Counted from the first letter of the stretch, positions 1-9,128 are shown. The stretch: DNA of 64,000 nucleotides from Chitinophaga polysaccharea (GCF_902150045.1 NZ_CABFVU010000004.1:496001-560000); one strand, 5' to 3'. A program made the numbers and translations. The notes: generated from the letters alone by a model not told the origin.

Positions 1-1488
1 AACGGTGAAAAGATAACACTTACGGATATACGTACTACTGCTGTAGTGAGAGCGCTGAAACTAACCATACCGGCTGCAGATGCGGAGGCACTGGAAAGGA
101 TCCGCCTGCTGGTTACCTGGGACGATGCGTTGCAACCCTCCATAGATGCACCACTCTGCCTGTTCTTTGGCGCCGGTACGCTGCACAACCGCGATCACCG
201 CGAATACCTTGTAAAAGGCTTTCCTATCAATATCCGTTACGACAGCACAACACAGCAGCTAACGCTGGCCTGTTATTACCCTATGCCGTTCTTTAAAGCG
301 GCAAAGTTTGAGCTGGCAGGCATCACACCGGGTGAAATATCCGTTAAATACGAGATCCGCTACCAGCCACAGAAAATAAATCCTGCATTCAGCAGCTATT
401 TTCATGCAACGTACCGCGATTTTCCCACACCGGAACCTGGCAGGGATCTAACGTTGCTGGATACACGTGGAATAGAAGGCAAAACGGAATGGTCGGGTAA
501 CTTTGTGGGCACTTCCTTCATTTTTACACACAACGGCGAGCTGGGCACGCTGGAAGGGGATCCCCGCTTTTTCTTCGACGACAGCCAGTCGCCGCAGGCG
601 CAGGGCACTGGCACGGAAGAGTGGGGCGGAGGGGGCGACTACTGGGGCGGCAGGAATATGACCCTTCCTTTTGCAGGGCATCCCTGTGGCGTAGCCCGTA
701 AGGACCAGGCAAAAGACAGGAAAGACCTCATCCACTCGGCCTACCGTTTCCTCCTCGCCGACCTGATGCCCTTTGGCCGTAACGCCCGCATACAGCTGGA
801 GCACGGAGGGGAGAACCGCTCCACTGAACATTATGAAAGCGTTACCTACTGGTATGGTTTACCAGCCCCTTCACTGATAAAAACAGATGAACTGGATATA
901 GGCGATGTAAACAGTGAGCAGCAGCATGCATATCATTCTCCGCAGGCAACTGCGGTGGAAACCATTTTTAGCCGTTATGAACTGGGGCCTGATTCGCTGA
1001 ACGTTAAGGGGAGAGGAAAAATTGAAGTATATCCTGCGCATGCTGAAGATGGCCGTTATACCACGGGCGTATCGGAATTCAATATCCGGCTGGATCCTGC
1101 CAACCAGGGGGCGCTGTTGCGCCGCACGCTGGATTTCAGTCACCCTAACCAGAAAGCAGCCGTGTATATTGCAGACAGCTCCGGCAGCAAATGGAAATTT
1201 GCCGGCACCTGGTACCTCGCGGGCGCCAATACCTGTATATTCAGTCATCCGCCAAAAGAAACAGATAAAAGGATGTACAATGTACAAACCAGCAACCGCC
1301 GTTTCCGCGATGACGAATGGCTGGTACCGGCCGCACTTACCAAAGGCCGTAGCAGTATCCGGGTAAGGATCGTGTTTGAGCCGGTGGACCAGGAACTGTA
1401 CCCTGGATATAAATTTCCGGGGAAGAATGCCTGGAGCGAACTGCGATATACCGCGTATAGCTATGTGGTGCCGGTTATAAAAGACTAA
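1..1488 (+). CDS. GH172 / DUF2961 family protein, 5'-truncated by the window edge
   Basis: The reading frame is open from base 1, so the true start lies outside the window and the GTG at 46 is only an internal codon. The visible 495 codons match the DUF2961 (glycoside hydrolase family 172) fold: an N-terminal jelly roll with a conserved GTGTEEW-GGGGDYWGG block encoded around 601-655, which is the family's active-site signature, followed by a second beta-sandwich. Known GH172 enzymes release alpha-D-arabinofuranose or alpha-D-fructofuranose and act as homo-oligomers. Substrate cannot be told from sequence. The stop overlaps the stop of the convergent ATPase gene by 4 bp. Family call is firm; enzyme specificity is not. 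Confidence 0.85.
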   Translation, partial: NGEKITLTDIRTTAVVRALKLTIPAADAEALERIRLLVTWDDALQPSIDAPLCLFFGAGTLHNRDHREYLVKGFPINIRYDSTTQQLTLACYYPMPFFKAAKFELAGITPGEISVKYEIRYQPQKINPAFSSYFHATYRDFPTPEPGRDLTLLDTRGIEGKTEWSGNFVGTSFIFTHNGELGTLEGDPRFFFDDSQSPQAQGTGTEEWGGGGDYWGGRNMTLPFAGHPCGVARKDQAKDRKDLIHSAYRFLLADLMPFGRNARIQLEHGGENRSTEHYESVTYWYGLPAPSLIKTDELDIGDVNSEQQHAYHSPQATAVETIFSRYELGPDSLNVKGRGKIEVYPAHAEDGRYTTGVSEFNIRLDPANQGALLRRTLDFSHPNQKAAVYIADSSGSKWKFAGTWYLAGANTCIFSHPPKETDKRMYNVQTSNRRFRDDEWLVPAALTKGRSSIRVRIVFEPVDQELYPGYKFPGKNAWSELRYTAYSYVVPVIKD

Positions 1489-2234
1489 ACATCTTCCAGC
1501 AGGATCTTCAGCATGTTCTTGTAGTTGTTGATAAAATGGTACGAGATCTTATAATTTTCTGTTTCCGTGTAACTGGTTTTTTTGATCCCGTTTTCTGTGA
1601 GCTGGTAAATGGTGGCATCGGGATAAGCCATTACAATAGGAGAGTGGGTGGCAATAATAAACTGCGATTGCTGCCCTATCAGCTGGTGCATCCTGGTGAG
1701 CATGGCCATCTGCCGCGTTGGGGAAAGCGCGGCTTCCGGCTCGTCCAGGATGTACAGGCCGTTACCGCCAAAACGATGTGAAAGCAATGCCCAGAACGAT
1801 TCCCCGTGCGATTGCTCATGCAGGGAAACACCGCCGTAGTTATCAATTACTTTCGGCCCCATACTCTCTTTATCCAGTTCTTCAATATTGGTACCCACAT
1901 TAAAAAAGCTTTCGCTTCTCAGGAAAAAGCCATCCTTTGCCCGCACCGCTGCCCTGGCCACGCGGATGTACTGATGCAGTACGGAATGAGATGCACGGGT
2001 AGTAAAATTGAAATTCAATGATCCACCTTCGGGGTTGAAGCCACAGGCCACGGCAATCGCCTCTATGAGGGTGGATTTTCCCATCCCGTTTTCACCGGAG
2101 AAGTAGGTTACCTTCGGATGCAGCGGTAAAGTGGAGAAATTTTTTAGTGCCGGGATATTGAAGGGATATTCCCCCGGAGAAGTGATCTTGTCCCTGTTGA
2201 ATGTAACTGCGGTTAATCCCTTTTGCGAAAGCAT
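1485..2234 (-). CDS. AAA family ATPase (SMC/ABC-like, single-chain)
   Basis: This 249-residue protein has a Walker A motif GENGMGKST at residues 47-55, an ABC-signature-like SHGES at about 142-146, a Walker B LYILDEPEAALS around 160-171 and an H-loop histidine in ATHSP near 197. There is no membrane segment and no nuclease domain. It belongs to the small COG3910-type predicted ATPases related to the RecF/OLD head domain, whose biological role is unknown. It is convergent with the GH172 gene and is followed upstream by a 171-bp gap, so it is probably monocistronic. Confidence 0.85.
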   Translation of the reverse strand: MLSQKGLTAVTFNRDKITSPGEYPFNIPALKNFSTLPLHPKVTYFSGENGMGKSTLIEAIAVACGFNPEGGSLNFNFTTRASHSVLHQYIRVARAAVRAKDGFFLRSESFFNVGTNIEELDKESMGPKVIDNYGGVSLHEQSHGESFWALLSHRFGGNGLYILDEPEAALSPTRQMAMLTRMHQLIGQQSQFIIATHSPIVMAYPDATIYQLTENGIKKTSYTETENYKISYHFINNYKNMLKILLEDV

Positions 2235-2340
2235 AGTGATGGCTGTTTGACATGAAAGTAAAGGATTTTCCGATCAGTATGAAAAACTGTGTGACTGGTA
2301 AGCTATGCGTTTGAACAAGAATACCTGCCGGTCAGCAGCG

Positions 2341-2391
2341 CTTTAAGTAAAACAGGGCAGGCGTCTAGTGCCGGCCCTGTTTTACTTAAAG
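2341..2391 (-). terminator. Long perfect hairpin, probable terminator of the phytase-like gene
   Basis: Eighteen-base arms at 2341-2358 and 2374-2391 are exact reverse complements, separated by a 15-base loop. The hairpin starts 14 bp past the stop codon of the minus-strand phytase-like gene. There is no long U tract, which is common for terminators in this phylum. Confidence 0.65.
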
Positions 2392-2405
2392 GTAACAGTT
2401 GTAGT

Positions 2406-3704
2406 TTAGAACAGCGGTGTTGCCAGTTTAATAAAATACACCGTATTAAAATCGGCTTTACCCGTAAGCGGTAATATTTTCTGGATATAAGTATTGTTCA
2501 CCGGATCAGGAGGAATAATTCCAAAGTCATCATCATTGCTCACAGCCAGCGTGGTACTGTTCACCAGTACAATGCCTTCCGGTTTATCATGCGGATAAGC
2601 CGCCACGTCTTTCAGCAGATCCACTACCAGCGATTTGCTGACAGTTTTAATGCCGGCGGCCTGCAGCTCTTCATCCGTGAGCACTTCCACTGTTTTGCCA
2701 TTTACCAGTTTACCGCCGGCGCCATCGGTAGCGTCGGAAATATCAGTGGCGGAAGACAGATCAATTTTATAGATCTTTTTGATCAGCGAAGGTTTGGTGG
2801 CATCACCGGGAAACTCGCCGTCGCGTTCCAGTACCAGGAAGGTATTGTTGCTGATCACGGTAATTTCGCTGTTGGCGGTATTTTTATTATCCAGTTTGTA
2901 AATGTATTGTTTGCTTTGACCGGAAGCGATATCATAGGTAAGGATGCGGGTATACAGGGAGTTCTTTACCGCATCTTTGCTGGGATTGTATAAGGGCGAC
3001 TGCATAATGCCCACCAGTGTTTTGCCATCGGGAGTGATGGTGAGCCCTTCCATGCCACGGTTGGCGCGGCGGTTGGCAAATACTTTTGGTATTTTCCGGC
3101 CGCCGGTGCCGGTACCGAAAGGGTTGATCCTTTCCAGTGTTTTACCGCTTCTGTCGAGGTGCACCAGGTGAGGCCCATATTCATCACTGATCCAGAAAGA
3201 GCCATCGGGCGCAACGGCCAAGCCTTCACTGTCAATACCATCCGGATCTTCAGGAAGTGTTTTACCATCTTTGTCCAATGCAGTTTCGCCGGTGCCGCCT
3301 GATCCTGCGGGGTTGGGAAGCCCTGTTACCGGTGTATTAGCGGCAGATTTAATATGAACGGTTTCAACCAGTACCAGTGAATCGCCGTTCAGTTTGAACT
3401 TCCCGATCTGTGGATTAAAGCCTGGTACGGCAAAAACTTTGGAATCCTTGATAATGCCATCTGCATTGGGGCCGCGGTCTGTCATCAGGTAGAAGTAACC
3501 TGGTTGGCCTGGTACATTGGCAATAGATGATCCGTAACCGCCATTGTATACTTTTACGCCGGCAGCGTTGGTGGTCATTACTACAGCGCCGGCCAGGGTA
3601 GCTTTAGCGGGGTAAGAAATGTTGTTGTCAGTAGGGTTGTCGTTTTTCTTGCAGGCAAAAAGGAACACAAAGCCTAATGGAGCGAAGTAGCGTACTACGG
3701 TCAT
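2406..3704 (-). CDS. Phytase-like esterase domain lipoprotein (PF13449 type)
   Basis: A 432-residue protein with a lipoprotein signal peptide ending in a lipobox, FLFACKK, with C18 as the acylated residue, followed by a polar linker. The rest is a beta-propeller of the 'esterase-like activity of phytase' family: DRGPNADG near residue 75, IDSEGLAVAPDGSFWISDEYGP near 155-180 and RGMEGLTITPDGKTL near 215 are characteristic blade motifs. The family is named for phytase/phosphoesterase-like folds, but most members are biochemically uncharacterised. It is likely anchored to the outer membrane or exposed in the periplasm. Gene stands alone with a strong hairpin after it. Confidence 0.8.
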   Translation of the reverse strand: MTVVRYFAPLGFVFLFACKKNDNPTDNNISYPAKATLAGAVVMTTNAAGVKVYNGGYGSSIANVPGQPGYFYLMTDRGPNADGIIKDSKVFAVPGFNPQIGKFKLNGDSLVLVETVHIKSAANTPVTGLPNPAGSGGTGETALDKDGKTLPEDPDGIDSEGLAVAPDGSFWISDEYGPHLVHLDRSGKTLERINPFGTGTGGRKIPKVFANRRANRGMEGLTITPDGKTLVGIMQSPLYNPSKDAVKNSLYTRILTYDIASGQSKQYIYKLDNKNTANSEITVISNNTFLVLERDGEFPGDATKPSLIKKIYKIDLSSATDISDATDGAGGKLVNGKTVEVLTDEELQAAGIKTVSKSLVVDLLKDVAAYPHDKPEGIVLVNSTTLAVSNDDDFGIIPPDPVNNTYIQKILPLTGKADFNTVYFIKLATPLF

Positions 3705-3795
3705 AGTGGTTGATACGTTTAGGGCGCAAATGTGACCTTTCCGTATAAAGACTATGTTACCGGAATATTATCAAATCGTGAAATTGTTGGGGCGG

Positions 3796-4044
3796 TTATT
3801 CTTTTTTAGGCTCCCTTTCCACGGTAATGCTGCATTCGCCGATCAATGCCGCCAATGCGCCAACGGCGGCGAAAACAGGCGCCAGCAGAGCGCCTACCAC
3901 GCCTATGGTAAGCGGGAAGGTCATTAGTTCTTTGCCTTCTTTATCTGTGATGGTGATTTTCCGTACGTTTCCTTCAGCGATCAGTTCCTTGATCTTCTTT
4001 AACAGGTTTTCGCCATGGAGGCTAAAGGTTTCTTTTGTGGTCAT
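3796..4044 (-). CDS. DUF4342 domain protein
   Basis: A short 82-residue protein. The first half is charged and helical (GENLLKKIKELIAEGNVRKI, then ITDKEGKEL), and the second half has a hydrophobic stretch, IGVVGALLAPVFAAVGALAA, fitting one or two membrane-associated helices. This layout is the DUF4342 family, small proteins found widely in Firmicutes and Bacteroidota with no known function. It lies downstream of exonuclease III on the same strand with an 86-bp gap, so cotranscription is possible but not shown. Confidence 0.75.
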   Translation of the reverse strand: MTTKETFSLHGENLLKKIKELIAEGNVRKITITDKEGKELMTFPLTIGVVGALLAPVFAAVGALAALIGECSITVEREPKKE

Positions 4045-4130
4045 AGTAAACGGGTTTATCTTTTTAAGATACTAAGAAATTGTGAGACAGGAATAAGCCT
4101 GTTAACCGGGCCGTATAGCCATTACCGTTG

Positions 4131-4907
4131 TCATGCATCCGTGAGCTCTATCCATACCGGCGCATGATCGCTGCTTTTCTCCCAGCCACGTACGTTCCTG
4201 TCTACACCGCCGGCCACAAGCCGGCTTTCCAGCTGCGGGCTGAGCAAAAAGTGATCGATGCGCAGGCCGGCGTCGCGACCGTAGGCATTACGGAAATAAT
4301 CCCAGAAAGTATAGATCTTTTCATCAGGATATAGTTTCCGGATGGCGTCTGTCCAGCCCTGGTCCCTTAAATTACGGAATGCCTCCCGGGTTTCCGGGCG
4401 AAAAAGGGCATCGTCTACCCAGCGTTCAGGTTTGTATACATCCAGTTCGGTGGGCATTACGTTATAATCGCCTGTGAGCACTACCGGCGTTTTGGAGGCC
4501 AGCAGTTCTTTGGCGTGCGCAGTGAGGCGTTTGAACCAACTGAGCTTATAATCGAACTTGGGGCCGGGAGCGGGATTGCCGTTTGGTAAATAAAGACAGC
4601 CGATAGTGATATTGTTGATTTCGGCTTCTATATAGCGGCTATGGATATCTTCCGGATCACCGGGAAGCACCCGTCTTATTTCCCTGGGCTCTCCAATGCG
4701 GGAGAGGATGGCTACGCCGTTCCAGCTTTTTTGTCCGTGCCAGATAGGCTGATAGCCGGCATCCCGGATGGCCTGCTCGGGGAATTTCTCAGGCGGGGCC
4801 TTCAGTTCCTGTAAACAGGCTACATCAGGCGCCGTTTCCTGCAGCCAGCGGAGTAATACCGGGAGGCGTCCGTTAACGCCATTAACATTGTAGGTAGCTA
4901 TTTTCAT
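4131..4907 (-). CDS. xth: Exodeoxyribonuclease III (AP endonuclease family)
   Basis: A 258-residue exonuclease III of the EEP superfamily, which cleaves DNA at abasic sites and trims 3' ends in base excision repair. The catalytic motifs are all present: KIATYNVNG at the N-terminus, CLQELKAP (metal-binding Glu), LYLPNG, GDYNVMPTELDVY (Asp-x-Asn), GLRIDHFLLS and the C-terminal SSDHAPVW. I chose the ATG at 4907 because it starts directly with the MKIATYNVNG core; an upstream ATG at 4946 would add a 13-residue non-conserved tail. Confidence 0.93.
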   Translation of the reverse strand: MKIATYNVNGVNGRLPVLLRWLQETAPDVACLQELKAPPEKFPEQAIRDAGYQPIWHGQKSWNGVAILSRIGEPREIRRVLPGDPEDIHSRYIEAEINNITIGCLYLPNGNPAPGPKFDYKLSWFKRLTAHAKELLASKTPVVLTGDYNVMPTELDVYKPERWVDDALFRPETREAFRNLRDQGWTDAIRKLYPDEKIYTFWDYFRNAYGRDAGLRIDHFLLSPQLESRLVAGGVDRNVRGWEKSSDHAPVWIELTDA

Positions 4908-5040
4908 GGATGCTGTAGATTCATTTGGGTTTCTGATTAAGCGCACAATTATCTCAACGGCAAGATCGGTATTTTCTCCTTCACAAGCATCAGGCAGTTC
5001 CGTAATGTTATGGGCCGGGGAAAAATATTAAGCGCCACTT

Positions 5041-5106
5041 CCGTTTGCCCCGGCAAACGGAAAAACCTACTTTTGTAAAGCCTGTCGCCATAGGATAACA
5101 GGCTTT
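5041..5106 (+). promoter_or_regulatory. Bacteroidota-type promoter with overlapping palindrome, plus leader hairpin
   Basis: TACTTTTG at 5068-5075 fits the TAnnTTTG -7 element and TTTG at 5044-5047 fits the -33 element, with a 20-bp spacer. The -33 element lies inside a perfect 9-bp inverted repeat, CCGTTTGCC at 5041-5049 and GGCAAACGG at 5052-5060. A second inverted repeat, AAAGCCTGT at 5077-5085 and ACAGGCTTT at 5098-5106, falls at the expected transcript start. It would drive the DUF2461 gene. Confidence 0.6.
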
Positions 5107-5123
5107 ATAAATTACGGTATACC

Positions 5124-5825
5124 ATGGCAAAGAAGAATGCATTACAACCTCGCATACACCAGTCCGGCTTTAATTTTTTAAGCAAATTAAAAGAGAACAA
5201 TAACAGGGATTGGTTTAATACCCATAAACCAACTTACCAGCAGGAACTTGCGTTGGTGGAAGAATTCGCGGAAGCTCTTCTGGCAGAACTTTCCACCCAC
5301 GACGTGATAGAAACGCCCTCGGGTAAAAAGAGCCTCTTCCGCATTTACCGGGATACCCGTTTTTCCAACGATAAAACCCCTTATAAAACGCATTGGAGCG
5401 GCAGTTTTAAACGTGCCACCAAATTCCGCAGGGGCGGGTATTATTTTCATATAGAACAGGGCAACAGCTTTGTGGCCGGCGGCTTCTGGGGGCCCGTTCC
5501 GGAAGACCTGAAGCGTATCCGGGATGAGATCGCGTTTGATCCCGCACCCCTGAGAAAGATCCTGAATAGTAAATCTTTCAAAACTTATTTTAAAACGCTC
5601 GAAGGGGAGCAGCTGAAAAAAATGCCCAAAGGTTACCCTGCAGATCATGAAGCCATCGACCTGTTGCGCTATAAGCAATTTGTGCTGGTAAGAAGGTTTG
5701 CTGATAAGGAAGTATTAAGTGATAATTTTCTGAAAGAAGCCAATCTTACTTTCAAGGCCATGCGTCCTTTCCTGGATTATATGAGCGAAGCGCTTACCTT
5801 GGACCCGAATGGCCTTACGGAGTAA
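5124..5825 (+). CDS. DUF2461 domain protein (TIGR02453 family)
   Basis: A 233-residue soluble protein of the DUF2461/TIGR02453 family. Typical landmarks are FLSKLKENNNRDWFNTHKP near residues 18-36, LFRIYRDTRFSNDKTPYKTH near 70-90 and GGYYFHIEQG near 104. The family is widespread and has no assigned biochemical function. It has no signal peptide or membrane segment. A good promoter lies about 50 bp upstream, and its 3' end overlaps the longest possible reading of the next methyltransferase gene. Confidence 0.88.
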   Translation: MAKKNALQPRIHQSGFNFLSKLKENNNRDWFNTHKPTYQQELALVEEFAEALLAELSTHDVIETPSGKKSLFRIYRDTRFSNDKTPYKTHWSGSFKRATKFRRGGYYFHIEQGNSFVAGGFWGPVPEDLKRIRDEIAFDPAPLRKILNSKSFKTYFKTLEGEQLKKMPKGYPADHEAIDLLRYKQFVLVRRFADKEVLSDNFLKEANLTFKAMRPFLDYMSEALTLDPNGLTE

Positions 5826-5859
5826 CAATTCCTTATATTTGTTACCTGATCCTTTCACT

Positions 5860-6489
5860 ATGGATAAAATGCAGCAGGTAATCAGCATTTTTGATAAACG
5901 CGCCGCCCTGTACCAGGAGAGGCATATGGATGTGTCGCGTTATCATGCGTCATTCGATCTGTTTTGTAACAACATCACGAAACAGGGTGCAGCTGTGCTG
6001 GAGATAGCCTGTGGCCCCGGCAATATTACCAGGTACCTGCTGCAGCAACGGCCGGACTTTCACCTGCTTGGCACAGACCTGGCTCCCAACATGCTGGAAC
6101 TGGCCCGCACCAATAATCCGCAGGCGGAATTCCAGCTGATGGACGCCAGGGATATTTCCCGGCTTGGTAAAACGTTTGACGGCATCATGTGCGGTTTTTG
6201 CCTGCCTTATCTCAGCAGGGAAGAAGCAGTGAAAATGATAGCAGATGCCGCCCGTTTGCTTATACCCGGCGGAGTGCTTTATATCAGCACTATGGAAGAT
6301 GATTATACAAGATCCGGTTTCTTCCACACCGATGGAAACGATGAATTCTACATGTACTACCACGAAGCCGGTTACCTGGTAGATGCGTTAAAGGAAAACG
6401 GGTTTAAACTGATGGATCTTCAGCGGGAGCAATACCCGGCCGCTGATGGAAGTACTACTACGGATCTTATTCTTATTGCGCGGAAGTGA
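5860..6489 (+). CDS. Class I SAM-dependent methyltransferase
   Basis: About 209 residues with motif I VLEIACGPGN (SAM-binding glycine-rich loop), an acidic LLGTDLAPNMLE strand-2 motif and a MDARDI motif, that is, a Rossmann-type methyltransferase. Substrate is unknown. The frame is open back to an ATG at 5809 that overlaps the DUF2461 gene by 17 bp, but a TATATTTG element at 5834-5841 would give a transcript starting after that codon, so I prefer the ATG at 5860. It may be translated from either start. Confidence 0.82.
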   Translation: MDKMQQVISIFDKRAALYQERHMDVSRYHASFDLFCNNITKQGAAVLEIACGPGNITRYLLQQRPDFHLLGTDLAPNMLELARTNNPQAEFQLMDARDISRLGKTFDGIMCGFCLPYLSREEAVKMIADAARLLIPGGVLYISTMEDDYTRSGFFHTDGNDEFYMYYHEAGYLVDALKENGFKLMDLQREQYPAADGSTTTDLILIARK

Positions 6490-6495
6490 GCTGTC

Positions 6496-6975
6496 TCACG
6501 GCACATACGGCCCCCCGGGCTCTCCCCATCCCCATTTTGGCATAGGCTCATCCGGCTTCATGGGCACTTCTCCTTCCTGGGAGTTGATCACCGCGATGCG
6601 TGTGCCCCATTCAATATAGGCTACAAAGGCCGACCTGAACTCAGGATCATCCGGCAACTGCAGGGTGTCTGCAGTTTCAAGCAGCAGTGCTACCCACCTT
6701 TTCCGGTGCTGCTCTGTAAGATGCCTGCCCAGGTGCTTTTGGATCATCGTAAAATGTGAGCCGTGGTCTTCTCCACTGTACATTTTCGGTCCGCCAAAAA
6801 CTTCAGCAATAAAATGTGCTACGTGCAGCTGGTGCGCGGGCGACATATGCCGGAATACAGGCGCCAGTAATTCATCCTGTAATACCTTATCGTAAAAAGC
6901 ATTCATCAGCTTTTCAAATACAGGCATGCCACCGGCCCATTCATATAATGTGGGAATCTTTTTTTCAGAAGTCAT
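6496..6975 (-). CDS. Group II truncated haemoglobin (trHbO-like)
   Basis: A 159-residue globin of the truncated 2-on-2 type: TLYEWAGG and FEKLMNAFYDKV at the N-terminus, FGGPKMYSG, then the histidine-containing HFTMIQKHLGRH segment that carries the proximal haem ligand, and RKRW with the Trp typical of group II. The C-terminal tail is proline rich and longer than the minimal fold. Group II members bind oxygen tightly and are linked to oxygen or peroxide chemistry rather than transport. It converges on the methyltransferase gene with a 6-bp gap. Confidence 0.85.
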   Translation of the reverse strand: MTSEKKIPTLYEWAGGMPVFEKLMNAFYDKVLQDELLAPVFRHMSPAHQLHVAHFIAEVFGGPKMYSGEDHGSHFTMIQKHLGRHLTEQHRKRWVALLLETADTLQLPDDPEFRSAFVAYIEWGTRIAVINSQEGEVPMKPDEPMPKWGWGEPGGPYVP

Positions 6976-7074
6976 TATAAGGATGCTTGATTATTTTAAA
7001 GATAATAATTAAGCAGCCAAGTTAACGGGAGGAAAAATGTAAAACAAGCGCCTACCAAAAGGTAGGTGGGGTTA

Positions 7075-7110
7075 TTCACCCGGCGCCGGGATGAAACAGC
7101 ACCGGGTGAA
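7075..7110 (-). terminator. Hairpin after the response regulator gene
   Basis: TTCACCCGG at 7075-7083 pairs with CCGGGTGAA at 7102-7110, just past the response regulator stop on the minus strand. No U tract follows. A small CCTACC/GGTAGG hairpin at 7051-7066 lies next to it and could belong to the globin leader. Confidence 0.45.
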
Positions 7111-7116
7111 CCAGGT

Positions 7117-7500
7117 TTAATCAAGCAATTGTTGAATTGCATTATATAATGTTGTTCTGTTAAAAGGTTTTTCCAGGAACAGGTCGGCCCCGTTGGCCAG
7201 CGCTATATCCCTTGCGGCCGCATCCATCCCGGAAATCATGATTATTTTGGTAGCAGGATATTTATCCCGGATATAACTGATGAAATCCAATCCAAACCCA
7301 TCGGGCAGCCGGTTGTCGAGCAATACAATGGCTGGTGGCTGCTGTTGAAAATATTCCACAGCATCGGAAATGGTTTGTACATGCTCTATCTCCATCTCTT
7401 TACCATCCAGCAGTAAATTGATCAGCAGGCACATTTCTCCTTCATCTTCAATAATGAGAAGCTTCTGTTTGGACGCGGTGTTTGTAAGATGTTGTATCAT
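7117..7500 (-). CDS. Single-domain response regulator (receiver only)
   Basis: A 127-residue stand-alone receiver domain. Acidic pocket residues E18/D19, the phospho-acceptor D62 in VLLDNRLPDG, S90 at the switch position and K111 in FLEKPF are all in place, so it should be phosphorylatable. There is no DNA-binding or enzymatic output domain, as in CheY- or Spo0F-like relays. No histidine kinase lies in the window, so the partner is elsewhere. Confidence 0.9.
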   Translation of the reverse strand: MIQHLTNTASKQKLLIIEDEGEMCLLINLLLDGKEMEIEHVQTISDAVEYFQQQPPAIVLLDNRLPDGFGLDFISYIRDKYPATKIIMISGMDAAARDIALANGADLFLEKPFNRTTLYNAIQQLLD

Positions 7501-7631
7501 AAAACGGTTTTAAAGTAATAGTTGATGAACAGTAGCTGATAAAAAAACCGTACCAAATGAAATGGCTGTTCCGGGCACAACATTTAATACCCGGGAAAAT
7601 CTATCTTTACAAATACTTAATAATTATTTCA

Positions 7632-9086
7632 ATGGAAATAAAAGATCTTTCACCAAAACAATTATGGCAGCACTTTGCTGAGCTGAACGCAGTTCCCCGC
7701 GCTTCCAAAAAGGAAGAAAGGGTAATTGCTTTCATGATGGACTTCGGGAAACGCCTGGGCCTTGATACAGCAAAAGATGCCATTGGCAACGTGGTTATCA
7801 AAAAGCCGGCAACACCTGGTATGGAAAACCGGCAAACAGTGATCCTCCAGTCGCACCTCGATATGGTGCACCAGAAGAACAGCGATACCGTATTTGACTT
7901 CGACACCCAGGGTATTGATATGTACGTGGACAACGACTGGGTAAAAGCCAGGGGCACCACGCTGGGGGCGGACAACGGTATTGGCGTAGCCGCTATCATG
8001 TCGGTACTGGCCGCAAAGGATATTGCGCATCCCGCCATAGAAGCCATGTTCACCATTGATGAGGAAACCGGTATGACCGGCGCCAAACAACTGGACCCGG
8101 TTAATTTTACCGGTAAGATTCTTCTGAACCTTGATACGGAAGAGGAAGATGAATTAACCATCGGCTGTGCCGGTGGTATAGATACCAACACCAAAGGCAC
8201 TTACAGGGAAGTGACTGCCGATAAAAACGCCGTTGCCTTTCTCATTAGCATCAAAGGCTTACTGGGCGGCCACTCCGGTATGGATATCCATAAAGGCAGG
8301 GCCAATGCCAATAAACTGATGAACCGGCTGCTATATAAGGCGGCGCAACAGGTAAATATACAACTGGGTAGTCTTGACGGGGGCAGCCTGCGTAACGCCA
8401 TTCCCCGCGAATCACAGGCGGTTGTTACCGTTCCTGCCGGCGATAAGGAAACGTTTACCCGTTTCATCGGGGAATTTACAACTACCATAAAAGAAGAATA
8501 CCATACTATAGAACCGGGACTGGTGCTGGAATGTAAAGAAACCACCCTGCCTGCCCAGGTAATGGAGCCGGCTTACCTGAAGCAACTGTTGCGCGCCGTT
8601 TACGCCGCGCCAAACGGTGTATTCCGCATGAGCCCTGATATTGCCGGGCTGGTGGAGACATCTTCCAACCTGGCCAGGGTACAGGCCAGGGACGGTGTTT
8701 TTATTACACAATCCCTGCAACGCAGCAGCGTGGAAAGTACCAAGAACGATGTAGCTAACGCAGTAAGCGCCGCCTTTGAAATCATTGGTTGCGAAGTGAG
8801 CCAGGACGGTGATTATCCCGGCTGGAAGCCCAATGCCGATTCTGCCGTGCTCCGTTTATTACTGGCGCTGTATAAAGATCACTTCACCCATACGCCCAAA
8901 GTAGGGGCTTGTCATGCGGGGTTGGAATGTGGTATCCTCGGGGCACACCTGGGTAATCCCGATATGATCTCTTTCGGCCCCACTATCCGCGGCGCACACT
9001 CTCCGGATGAAAGAGTGCAGATCTCTTCTGTAGCTAAGTTTTACGACTACCTGCTGCATATTCTACGGGAAATACCGGCTAAATAG
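7632..9086 (+). CDS. pepD: Aminoacyl-histidine dipeptidase / cytosol non-specific dipeptidase
   Basis: A 484-residue M20-family zinc dipeptidase that hydrolyses Xaa-His and other dipeptides in the cytoplasm. Metal ligands are visible in SHLDMVH (H75, D77), GADNGIG (bridging Asp), the catalytic IDEETGMTG and near the C-terminus FGPTIRGAHSPDERV. The dimerisation lid insert lies in the middle (LLGGHSGMDIHKGRANA). The frame extends 25 codons upstream to 7557, but that extension is not family-like; the ATG at 7632 starts at the conserved MEIKDLSPKQ. Confidence 0.93.
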   Translation: MEIKDLSPKQLWQHFAELNAVPRASKKEERVIAFMMDFGKRLGLDTAKDAIGNVVIKKPATPGMENRQTVILQSHLDMVHQKNSDTVFDFDTQGIDMYVDNDWVKARGTTLGADNGIGVAAIMSVLAAKDIAHPAIEAMFTIDEETGMTGAKQLDPVNFTGKILLNLDTEEEDELTIGCAGGIDTNTKGTYREVTADKNAVAFLISIKGLLGGHSGMDIHKGRANANKLMNRLLYKAAQQVNIQLGSLDGGSLRNAIPRESQAVVTVPAGDKETFTRFIGEFTTTIKEEYHTIEPGLVLECKETTLPAQVMEPAYLKQLLRAVYAAPNGVFRMSPDIAGLVETSSNLARVQARDGVFITQSLQRSSVESTKNDVANAVSAAFEIIGCEVSQDGDYPGWKPNADSAVLRLLLALYKDHFTHTPKVGACHAGLECGILGAHLGNPDMISFGPTIRGAHSPDERVQISSVAKFYDYLLHILREIPAK

Positions 9087-9092
9087 TAATGC

Positions 9093-9123
9093 GATGCTTC
9101 CGTTCAAAGTGAGCGGAAGCATC
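9093..9123. terminator. Bidirectional hairpin between convergent genes
   Basis: GATGCTTCCG at 9093-9102 and CGGAAGCATC at 9114-9123 are exact reverse complements, and the stem can extend inward through wobble pairs. It lies between the stops of pepD and the minus-strand permease and can serve both. Confidence 0.6.
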
Positions 9124-9128
9124 AAAGG

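Noticed and set aside
448-831. Long antisense frames inside the GH172-like gene and, likewise, inside the SusC, SusD and beta-helix genes (for example 43402-44565)
   Set aside because: They are shadows of well-supported genes on the other strand, with no family features.
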